NCBI GenBank assembly: GCA_963576565.1
Contig: OY755038.1
Coordinates: 201,597,013 to 201,661,012 of the forward strand
Direction: 5' to 3'
DNA: 64,000 nt
DNA from: Aspidapion aeneum
Lineage: Eukaryota > Arthropoda > Insecta > Coleoptera > Brentidae
The position numbers and the translations under genes were made by a program. Below, piece by piece: positions 22,563 through 34,500 of the stretch; position 1 is the stretch's first letter, and each line of letters starts with the position of its first letter. Under the pieces are notes generated by a model that had not been told where the DNA came from, did no database searches, and saw only the letters and a program-made list of their open reading frames with translations.

Positions 22563-25500
22563 ATGTCTGTCTGTCTGTATGTCTGTCTGTAACGACCAAC
22601 CCGCATAACTCAAAAACCGCTTGTCTTATTTTAATGAAATTTGGTACCTAAGTTCGGTCTTGGGCCGTGATGGTCCCATTTAAAAATGAACAAAATCCAC
22701 CGAACGCAAGCCAAATAAAAGGGTGGGGGTAGATTCCAAAAATTAGAGTTTCTGTGAAAATATGGCGTGTGTGATATCAAACGAAAGGTAATTAAGTCTG
22801 GAGTTTAAAAAAAATGAATTTTAGTTTATTTTTAAAAAAAGGGTGGGGGTAGATGTCAAAAATTAGAGTTTAAGTGAAAATATGGCGTGTGTCATATCAA
22901 ACGAAAGGTAATTGAGTCTGGAGTTAAACAAAATACATTTTAGTTTTTTTCAAAAGGGTGGGGGGTAGATGAAAAAAATTTGAGTTTAAGTCAAAACATG
23001 GCTTGTGTGGTATCAAACGAAAGGTAATTGAGTCTGGAGTTGAATAAAATATATTTCAGTTTTTGATTATATTAGCTCACACTATAACTATAGTACCTAG
23101 TGTGAGCTTAGGTGCCCATATATTGGCAGAGTATTTTTATAAGCGTTTAAACAACTTGTGACTTTGAGAGACTTCTTAAAAACGTCGAAGATAACGCCAA
23201 TTTGACGAATTTTTGGCTTTTTTGGACAACCTTTATAAAAATAGAAAATATTCCGGGTCAATTTGTTTTTATTCATTATCATTTTCGGGATCTCATTAAT
23301 CATCACATGCGCTTGGTTCGGTTCTGTTCATTATTTTCTTGTTTGAAATCATAATTTTGAATGAATAAAAATTAAGCCAAATTTCACAATTTTTCATATT
23401 TTTGTGCCTCCCTATAGAAGAACGGCAAATGAAAAAAATTGAAATGCTCAATTTTTAACATCAATTTACTTTAACTAACAATATATAATTATTTCAATTT
23501 TTTTTTAAATATGCAGCAACTAGGATTGGGTGAATTTCCATGGAATGACCCTGTAGTGTTTTCGCTCGCAAATTTGAATATGGCATCGTGTTGTCTTTCG
23601 CCGAAAGATGGTGACAGTGTTTGAAAGCGGATAGTTATTTCTCCTTTTCTCTCCAGCAGTTCGGTTTTAAGTGATTTATCCAAACAAAAGTCATTGTCCG
23701 AAAAGGACCTGACGTCGGTACCACGGCAACCAATGAACCGAACCAAGCCGAACCGAGCCGAAGCCATTCTGGCGTTTTTAAAATGCAGTTTTCAGCAGCA
23801 GTTCTTTTCCTTCATTGCACATCTCGAAGGTTTCTCTGCTATAAAAAAGAAAACTCTCTAATTCAAATAAACAAAAATTTTATGATCATAAAGTTAGCAC
23901 CATCGCGACCTGTGATGCCAGGTCTCATGCTTTTGCATGAGATCTCATGTTTTTCAGCTTACAGAGACTGACTGACCAAAACCTGCCCGGACCTGGTTCT
24001 GCTAAGAAGAAAAAGATTTACAAACAACATTTTAAAAAAGACTGGAAAAAGTTACCCGGGATTCATTGGGTAGAATGCACTAGGAAGTGAACATTGATGC
24101 GTGGTAAAAAGTGCCTGCAATAATGAATGAGCACCATGCTATAGGCAACAGCGACAATTCCGAATCTCATGCTTTTTTTGGAAATCTCATGCTTTCTCGA
24201 AATATTTCTCATGCAATACTTCTGTGGGACCTGGCTACACTGATCGCGACTAGGTGGATAATTTGCCGTTAGTTAGTTGTGGAAAAATTAATTTTGTCGC
24301 TCTTATTTTTGACCGTTTTTTAGGGTGCTTCGCTAACTTCATATGAAGTTAGCAAAGCACCCTTGTCAAAAATAGCTTTAGACATGACCTATCGAAACCG
24401 AATATGGTGGATAATTTGCCGCTAATTAGTCGTGAATTAGTTGTGGAAAAATTAATTTTTTCGCTCTTATTTTTGATCGTTTTTTTGGGTGCTTCGCTAG
24501 CTTCATATTTTGGCACCCATCGCAAATCGAATCGCTACTAGGTGGATAATTTGCCGTTATTTAGTCGTGAATTAGTTGTGGAAAAATTAATTTTGTCGCT
24601 CTTATTTTTGACCGTTTTTTTAGGGTGCTTCGCTAACTTCATATGAAGCAAATTTTTCGCGACACTTCTTTGTGACGTAAGCCGAATTCTCATATGATTA
24701 CTTTGTTATTTGTAGTTCATAGTTATAGTTTTTGCAAAGTCAGTTGAACAAAGGTTAAAGCCGACCATCGGCATATTCTTTAAAGAAAGTGACATGGGCG
24801 GCGGTAGATATACTCATGAAAATTATTTGATTTAATTATGGCGTAAACTAAAGAAATAAAAATAGATAATAAAACTTTCTATTCCTACGATTGACGTACA
24901 AAAAACTGAAAAGGGTATTTTTCCTGTTTTTGATTTATGATATTTTTTGTCTATCGTTGTTCTCAACGCTATAATGAAATTTTAACTGTACTGTGAAAAA
25001 TACCAACAAGAATTATATGACCTAAAACTGTTCAAAAGCAATGTAGACATGGGCATAGCCAGGAATTTTTTCAGAGAAAATTCAAATTTACAAAAGTACC
25101 CTTCTATAGATACAGGATTTTAGCTTCGATTCGGTCAGTTGTATATTAAATGTTCTAAGGCAACATAACATATTGACCGTTAAGCGGACAGAACCGAACT
25201 CTTCTGTGTAAGGCAATACCTACCTACTGTTTTAAGGTATGACGGAAAAATCGAAGGTCGCCTTACTTTAGGCACGGATCACCTTAGGTGATCCGTGCTT
25301 TAGGCTCGTTCAAAGCAGAAGCAGCTGCTGTTATCCCGCAAATCAAATCATTCCTAATATTTTTTCCCGAAAGATGGTGGCAGTGTCTGAAGCTAATCTA
25401 TATGTTTCGTAATTTTTCCTTAAAGTCGTGTGCATTAAATTTAGACAAAAATTTAGAAGGTTGTCCTTTAGTCATTGGACTCCACGGTTTACAAGTTTCA

Positions 25501-28500
25501 GGAAATCTTTCATTCGGTTTACTGAGGCAATCCTTGGTTGCGTTTTAGTTATTGCGCCAAACTCAGACATGCGAAAGCAAGCCAATCAAGAATCAGTAAT
25601 GATATAAAGTACCCTACCCTGGAGGGTCGGGGGGGCTTCGGCCCAAAGCACTCTCCATCCTAAGCGAAGAGACGGGGGAGCAAAGGCTCTTCAAAACTTA
25701 AAAGAGTTTAAACGTTATCCAGGATTGTGAAAGATTTGTGAGGGTTGTAAACCCTGGAAATTATTTAAATAAAAGTATTTTATTTGTTTTTTTTTTAAAT
25801 TCAAAAGAACTGTTTTTGGTTTTATGGGTCTTTTTAGTTGGAGGTTTTATAGCTGGGTATTTGGTACTCGGGGTACTTGCACTTTTTGACGATTAACAAA
25901 AAGTAATAACACCGACTTAGTTTTTTGTATCATCATATATCGTGTATTTACATAATACTGCAGTACGGTAACTTCCTTTTCGTGAAGCAAACATTACGAA
26001 ATATAGCAATATCAAGCACACATATTAAGTGAGCATAAGTTTATCTTTCTCGCGGACCAACGTGCGGAACTACTATAGGATAGACTTATGTAGATTTCTC
26101 TGTTAATGTGTATCTACTATCTATCTATAATGTTATTAATAATATCAAGTGTCTTCAATTTTTGTTAAATGGGAAAAAAGTGGCGCTAATTTAAGCAAGT
26201 TCTCTTGGACAATACAATTAATGCTATAGACATTACCCTGGCTAGGATCAAAACAAGTTCTTCGTGATTTAAAAAATGGAAAAATTCCGATCAGGTGATA
26301 ATTTCTCTCTTTGTTGAAAGTTATTTGTTTTTTGATCACCTGATCATTTTGGCAAAATTCATGCGCGCTTTGCACACGCTGGGAGTTTGAAGCGCCCCCC
26401 TGTATTTGACAGGAGAATGAAGAACCACTGCCGACAAGAGCTGAAAGAAGTCACACGTGTTTTAAGATTAAGACCAAAATTCCAACCACAAGAAAATCCG
26501 CGGTGCCGCGAGTGAAACTGTGGAACTGCTGCTAAATTTTTCCTTTGTTTTAGTTCAATAAACGTCTGTTTTCCCAAACGGGGTGAATTTAACTTTGGGT
26601 AATTTTTTTATGAGATCTCTACTTCTCCCCCTTCTTTTTTTAAATAAAACTTTTATTAATTAATATGTACATAGTAATTTTTTACATCGTAACATTAAAT
26701 ATACATAATAAATTCTCTAAAAGCAAAAAAATATTTTATCTATTTTTTTCTTTTATTTTAAACCTTTGAATTGTGATCATCAATTTAAATTCTTGCAAGT
26801 CAGCATGATAACTCTTTTCCAGCGCATAAAATATGAGGGCTGAAACAATCCATTTGTAAAAAACTTCCATTGGTGTTTTTATTTTATTTTGTAGTAGGTC
26901 CCCCACAGAATTGTATTTGTTTATATCCACCTTTGTTTTTTTTAGAATCAATTTTTGTACCCAGTTCCAGATATCAACTATTTTATCACACACTTTTATA
27001 CGATGAAACAGTGTATCTATTTGTTGGCATTTTTTACAAACATTGTCATTTGAGAGCCTGTGTTTTGCTAGTTTAGCTCCTACCGCATAAACATCGTTGA
27101 TCGCCCTATAAACACTGGATTTCCATTTGACCGGAATTATTTTGTTTTGAAAGTTAGCTAAATTTTTCCTTTGTTTTAGTTCAACAAACGTCTGTTTTCC
27201 CAAACGGGGTGAATTTAACTTTGGGGTAATTTTTTTTATGAAATCTCTAGTCTTCTCCCCTTTGGGCACAGCCATCTAGTCAATATTTAAAATGTAGTAC
27301 TTGCGTACTGAATGAACATTTTTCGTACTGAATTCAGTACAATTGTACTGAAATGGCAACACTGCTTCTGCCTTGAACCAATGAGTATTTGAACGAGTGT
27401 AAAGTGACCTTCGAGTTGTCCGCCACACCTATTTTAGGTAGGCATTCCAAATAAATTTTTTATTCAGTATCATCATCAATCAATCAATTTCCTGGCTTAG
27501 GTATATCGCAAGTAAATAATAAATATAAATAAGGACTTAGTACGCTTTCCTAAGGCACGCCATTAGAAATGTATGATTCCAAAATATCAGGATTTTGTTT
27601 TGGCAGAAATAGTTTTAATTTAAAATTAAAGCCTTTATGCCACACTTTGTCGAATGATTGTGCTACATCTAGAAAGAATGCAGAACAAACTTCTTCTGGG
27701 GCTTTTTCTAATATGTTAGTAATTTTGGGCACTCCCCTTCTATCGTGGAAATCTCGAAACCCAAATTGATATAAGATGGAATAATTTCTTGTCTTTCTAT
27801 GACGTTTTATTCTCGATAGTGATGGCTTTCCCGATTTTGGAATTATATTACCTGCTAGATGCAACTTCCCACAATTAAGGTACAAACCTAACTATAGCAT
27901 TTTTTGGGGAGTTGTTTTGTAACTTCCCGTGTAATAAGATCATAGTCTGGAACTTTTATCGAATTAGTATTTTGTTTGAACTTCGTTAATATTTTATAAC
28001 ACTTTTTCTTAAAAACTTATGACATTTTTATAACAAAAGAAAAAAAACAAATAAAGAAATTTAAAACTGCTTTTTTTGGTATGTTTGACTACATCTAGAC
28101 ACATGTAGATAACAAAAATAGTAAATGCTTTTGTCCAATCGATTGACCTTCCATCAATTTTTTGCTGCTTGTTTTATTATCATTATTTATACATTAATCG
28201 TGTGAGCTTACATGCCCATAAATTGGCAGAGTATTTTAACCCCATGTACCAACCAAACTTAAAATAAAATCTCCCTAAACCCATAAAAAGCATGTCGGTT
28301 TTTTCTATGAAAGTACAAATATAAAAAATTTTGTTTAGTTAATTTCCAGGGCTTACAACCCTAACAAATCTTTCACAATCCTGGATAGCGTTTCAACTCT
28401 CCCAAGTTTTGAAGAGTCCATCAATTTTTTGCTGCTTGTTTTATTATCATTATTTATACATTAATCGTGTGAACTTACATGCCCATAAATTGGCAGAGTA

Positions 28501-31500
28501 TTTTAACCCCATGTACCAACCAAACTTAAAATAAAATCTCCCTAAACCCATAAAAAGCATGTCGGTTTTTTCTATAAAAGTACAAATATAAAAAATTTTG
28601 TTTAGTTAATTTCCAGGGCTTACAACCCTAACAAATCTTTCACAATCCTGGATAGCGTTTCAACTCTCCCAAGTTTTGAAGAGCCTTTGAGCCTAAGCTC
28701 CCCCGTCTCTTCGCTTAGGGGGAGAGTGCTTTGGGCCGAAGCCCCCCCGACCCTCCAGGGTAGGGTAGTTTATATCATTACTGATTCTTGTATTAGCTTG
28801 CTTACGCATTTCTGAGTTTGGCGAAACAGCTGAAACGTACCAAAGATTGCCTCGGAAACCAATGAAAGATTTTATTAGACTTGTAATCCGTGGGGTCCAA
28901 TGACTAATGGACAACCTTTTAAATTTAACGCACACTACTTCAATGAAAAATTACAAATCATACAGATTGAGCTTCAGACGCTGTCACCATCTTTTGGCAA
29001 AAAATATTACAAATATTCTGATTTGCGGTCCGACAAACAACAGCAGCTGCCTTTAACGAGCGTAAAGTGACCTTCGATTCGTCCGTCACATCTGTTTTAG
29101 GTAGACATACCAAATAAATGTTTTCCAGTATCATCGGGAAATGTTGCTAAGTAAATAATACATATAAATAAGGGCTTACACTGAGGCACGCCTGCTTTAA
29201 TTTCTCTTAAATTTAAGCAATCTTCCTGTTTTACTCTGAAGTCTGTCATATATATTAAAAATGTATGATTCCAAAATATCAGGATATAGTTTTGGCAGAA
29301 ATAGTTGTAGTTTAAAATTAAAGCCTTTATGCCCACATCTAGAAAGAATGCAGAATACACTTCTTCTTCTAGGGCTTTTTCTAATATGTTAGTAATTTTG
29401 TGCACTTCGTCTATCGTGGAAATCTCGAAACCCAAAATTGATAAGATGGAATAATTTCTTGTCTTTCTGATGAAGTTTTATTCTTGATAGTGATGGCTTT
29501 CCCGGTTTTGGAATCATAATAACTGCTAGATGCAACTTTCCACAATTTAGGTACAAACCTAACTATAGCTTTTTTGGGGAGTTGTTTTGTAACTTTCTGT
29601 GTAATAAGATCATGGTCTGGAACTTTTATCGAATTAGTATTTTGTTTGAACTTCGTTAATATTTATTTTGGTTATGTAAACTAAATATGACCTTCGAATT
29701 GATGAGGTACCTTCAAATGAAGGTTTGCATATGTTGCTTCATGAGGATCAAATGGTTTTTTTCCAAATCGCTTGCAAAAATATCTGTTTTCTCTTTGTGT
29801 GCAGGACTTTATAGCACTTTTTCTTAAAAATGTATGATACTTTTATAACAACAGAAAAAAAAACAAATAACTTTAAAACTGCTAATTTTTTTTGGTATGT
29901 GTGTAGGGTTACCAGATGAAAACGTCTCGAACCAGGACCAGCCGTCAAGAAAATCCGAACAAAATCCGGATGTCAAAATTTTTTCGATTTATTCAAAACT
30001 TCAAACAAAATTCAAAACTTACAAAAAAATTAAAAGTTACAAAGTGAAACAAGTAAATAACATAATATACCTACTATTTTATAGGTACTCTTCACTGCTT
30101 TATATTTTATTCAGCAGCGTTAAATTTTCAGGCAGAAATATAATATGGTAAAATTCTGAGCAGCTCATATTTCTTAAATTGTATGAACTCATGAGTATTC
30201 CTTTTACAGAAGATAAAAGCAGCCTATTTCTTTCTTTGGTCCACTGGGTAGCAATGAGTGAAAATATTGTCTCTACATTGGCATTGTGCGATGGGATTGC
30301 GAACAGAAATTTGGCTGCTTTTAGTAACTGGGAAAAAAATTCTTCAGAAATACTTTCATTAAAATATTTTGCCAATTTTACGTGGGTAGGTAGATTGTGG
30401 TCATCAGAAGTAAAACTGTCTGATATGTACTTTTTTAAATTACAAAATTCATCAAAAAATTTAACGTTATCTATTTCGACTCCTTTTGTTATCAAATATA
30501 GTAATGAGGGCCTAACGTCACCATCCCAATCACACTTGGTAATATCATTCAGGCTTATCCATTTAAAATATTAGAATTCTTTAAATGGTTTGAGCCAGTT
30601 TTTTAAGTATTGAATCGAATTAGTATACAAATCAAAAAACTCTAATTTAAGTTGGTCACATTCGCGTTCTGAACCATTTTCAATGCATTTATTTAAAATT
30701 TCGCGCACTTTTAGAGGAATGAATTTGTTAGCTGCTCTTTCTTCCAAAGTAGAAAGAACATTTTCTAAAATTGTCATTCTTTCAACCACAGAAGTGTTTT
30801 GACGTTCAATTCTTTCTATATTTGTGTGAAAAATAGTCATTAAAGACTGAATAAGGAAAAGATAGGCTTCTGAAAAATCGTTTTCAAAAAATGATTTAAG
30901 TATATTGGGAGCATCTTGGGATAAAAAAATATGCCTTAAGGGGCTTCGAACATTTTTAAAACCCTTTCAATAGCGGGAAACAAAGATAGCCATCTAGTCT
31001 TCGATTGATTCAACTCGTACAGTATAAATACTGTACTATGCTTTCTATATCAATTTTTAATTTATCACAGCTATAGTGCACTGCATTATTAATTACATGA
31101 GATGAACAACCTACACCAAACAAATTTTGATTACTTTTGGATTTTTATTTGTTAAAAACCTTATTTTGTCCTTTCCTAGCCATGCCACCAAAATATGTAC
31201 TGCAGTTATCTCCTGAAAATGCTACGAATTTTTTTCTAAATTGTTTGTTTTCAGAACATCTAAAAGTAGATCAGAAATTGTTTCTAAAGTTTCATTTGGA
31301 GCGCTTCTAATGTCCATGTTTGGAATCAAAATATTTATTGCTCGCGTCCGTAGTCACACCAGTAAATGATACCTTGTTTATTCCTGAAGAGTCAGTTTAA
31401 GAGTATATGGTCAGATTTATTTACAATTGCCTCTACCTTAGCACAGCTAACTTTCTTGGCTATAGTCGAATCATGGTATATTTTTTTGTTTAACAAAAAC

Positions 31501-34500
31501 CAAAAATATACAAGTAAAAAACCGACGTCGTTGTAAAAAAACTATACAAACATAAATTAATACTCAATTATAAATTTACCTTTCTTGTGCAATCCATGGA
31601 CATATAAGGTTGATGATGGCAAACCGTATGGAAAGCTATGGTTGCTTCAGCGGCTTTTATTGGCTTGGTTCACAGAGCACGGATCCGCGAACCGGCTCTT
31701 TGAAAATCCGAGAGTCGGTTCTCACAGCTCAATATAAAGATCCGGATCTTTGAACCGGTTCATTCGCAAACGACCCATCATATTACAGAGTATAACGGCT
31801 TAATAAAGCAAAAATGTGGCTATTAGGTATACAAGCATAAAATTTGGTACACTAGTTCTTAGGACAATTTTAAGCGATTTGAGTCGAGTCCCCAAAAAAT
31901 TCCTCCATAAAGTAGGGAGTTTCCGCCATTTTTTCAAAATGGCCGACTTCATTTTTTAAAATTAGGAACATTCTTTTACTTTAAATAAAACTTACTAAAA
32001 TTTTACACCAATAGAAAATAGCGTCCGACGACTACAGTAGCTCTTTTTCAAGATGGCGGCCAACCTACATAAAAATCTAAACTAGGCACCCAACCATAAC
32101 TTGTGATACCTTGATTTTGACTAATTTTGGGTCGAGATATCCATTTCTTGTGATAAAAATATCACACATGTTGCCATTTTGCTTTCGGGCGCCATTTTTT
32201 CAATATGGCGATCCTAAATTTGATACATTCTTGAACTTATAGCTTATGGTATATCGTTTTATAGGTATTTCGACTTCCCAAATCCAATTTTGACAACAAA
32301 ACAAACGTAGGAGCTGCCATTTTTATTTTGGAGGCCATTTTAAATATGGCGGCTTTCAATGTACAATATACGTTTGTTTTGTTGTCAAAATTGGATTTGG
32401 AAAGTCGAAATACCTATAAAACGATATATCATAAGGTATAAGTTCAAGAAGGTGTCAAATTTAGGATCGCCATATTTTTATCACAAGAAATGGATATCTC
32501 GACCCAAAATTAGTCAAAATCGAGGTATCACAATTTATGGTTGGATGCCTGGTTTAGATTTTTATGTAGGTTAGCCGCCATCTTGACAAATAACTACTGT
32601 AGTCGTCGGACGCCATTTTCTATCGGTGTAAAATTTTAGTAAGTATTACCTAAGTCAAAGAATATACCTAGTGTGTTTTTTGTAAAAAATAAGTCATTTT
32701 AGGATATGTTAAAAAATGAAGTAGGCCATTTTGAAAAAATGGCGGAAACTTCCCACTCTGCTCTGGAGGAATTTTTTGGGGACTCGACTCAAATCGCTTA
32801 AAATTATCCTAAGAACTAGTGTACCAAATTTCATGCTTGTATACCTAATAGCCACATAGCTTCCGTTATCCTCCGGACTATTTATAGGCTTTTAAAAATA
32901 AGGAGTTTCTAAGCCACTAAAAAAAATGTCAAAAATCTAAAATGCCCGCGAAATGTTTCGCGTCATAACTTAAAAACCATTCGTCTAACGAAAAAATATA
33001 TAAAAGCGCTTTTGTATAAAATTTTATTGTCTTCAGCTATTATTTAAAACTTTTTTTTCTAAAATGTACAGGAACCAAAGGAAATATCCTATTATTCTTT
33101 CAGTTTAAATTTTTTCTTTAATAAAATTTTCTTGATTTTGGTTGATAAAATGTTTATTTTTATTTTTTCTCGATGCTAAGGCTGGAGTATATTTTCTTAG
33201 AATTGGGGACGGTTGTAGGACTAGAGTTGCCAATCATGCCGTATTTTTCGGGTTTCTCCCGTTATTGAAGTTTTTGTTCTGCGTCCCGGGCAAAGTATTA
33301 ACGGGACGCCATTTTTCTCGTTTTTGGAGCTTATTTAATAAACACTGCCTAGTGCGACCAAAGATATCGTTGTTTACCAGATTTAATTATGATTCTTAAA
33401 AGATTTAAAAGACTGGTTAAGATTTTGCAAGGAATTTTATTCTAAAATTAAAAAAGATTTTTGCGCGGTCGGCTAGTAAATATTAAGTATGTTCGGTTAA
33501 TTCATTTTGACACCTTTTTCCATGGGCGTAGTCAGGGTGGGGCAGGGTGGGGCACTTGCCCCACCCTGGCTTGTCTCCTGCCCCATCTTGTCTTTAGCTC
33601 ATTTAGTAAGACGTTTTATCAAGGTTTATTCCCAATCCTCGCAAGTTAATATTAAATTAAGTTTAGGTTATTTGATTGTACATTTTTTTGCTTTTCTGTC
33701 CCACCCTAAGCGAGACCCTGACTACGCCCATGCCTTTTTCAATCTCATTTTAGCTGTTTAAATATTTGTATTTTTTTTAACACATGTCCCGTATTTTTTC
33801 TGCTTTTATTTTTGCATCTTTTTTTAACTTATTCAGTATAATTCAGATAGAATCGTTCTTTAATAGACAGATAATGAAATAATCGAAGGTCACCTACATT
33901 ATTCCTGATTTAAACAACTGTAGGGTCATTCCATGGAATTTCACCCATTTTTTTTTTGTTGGTAGCTGCGTATGTTCATTTTCACAATGGACTAATAATA
34001 AAAATGGGTACTTTTTATTTTTATACAGGGCGTCTCAAAAAATACTAATAATTTTAAAAAACATTACTTTGTAAAATCAAAATGCATCTTTCACTATAAC
34101 TGAATTCCACAAAACCTAAATTATTGAAGAGATCAAGAGCTAAAGTAAATATAAATATCAAAATAGAGTTGAATTTTAGGTTATGTGTTATATACACAGA
34201 GTCCAAAAATCCAACAAAATTTGACAAAACTGACTTTTTTATCTTGTCTATTATGTGTCATTATGATTTTGTAAATTGACTTTTGCTTTTTTGCTAAAAA
34301 CGACAAGTATCTATCTCTCATCACTAAAAATAAACTTATGGTATTTCATCTCCAACTACACCTCTGGCAACTATTGCCGATATAGTCAGATTACTAAAAA
34401 ATGAGAAAAGTTCATTTTTTGACACTCTATATCTCAGAAAGAGGTTGATAAATTTTGTTTCAAATTTGTAGGATGGCTAGTGGTTATCTAAGGAATCAAT

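Larger units (their letters stand above)
20225..23552 (+). mobile_element. AGGGTCATTCC-ended TIR element F, copy 1
   Basis: Inverted ends are AGGGTCATTCCATGGAATTT (left) and the inverse at 23505-23552 (through GTTGCTGCAT). It carries a remnant ORF (20655-20869). Insertions inside it are a hAT-like element (21143-22069) that itself holds a solo LTR, and element B (22396-23132). Its flanks match those of copy 2, so both sit in copies of the same older repeat. Confidence 0.8.
23885..24660. repeat. Palindrome-bearing repeat array 2 (diverged relative of array 1)
   Basis: Three or so ~130-160-bp units carry GCTAACTTCATATGAAGTTAGC and AATTTGCCGTTA...GTGAATTAGTTGTGGAAA. These correspond to the palindrome and the ACGGCAAAT / ACAACTAATTTAC blocks of array 1. 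A hAT-type MITE (23910-24242) splits the array. Confidence 0.8.

Noticed and set aside
22384..22651. Frames with repeated CLSVCLSV and TDIQTDR peptides
   Set aside because: Translation of the (TCTG)n tract in element B.
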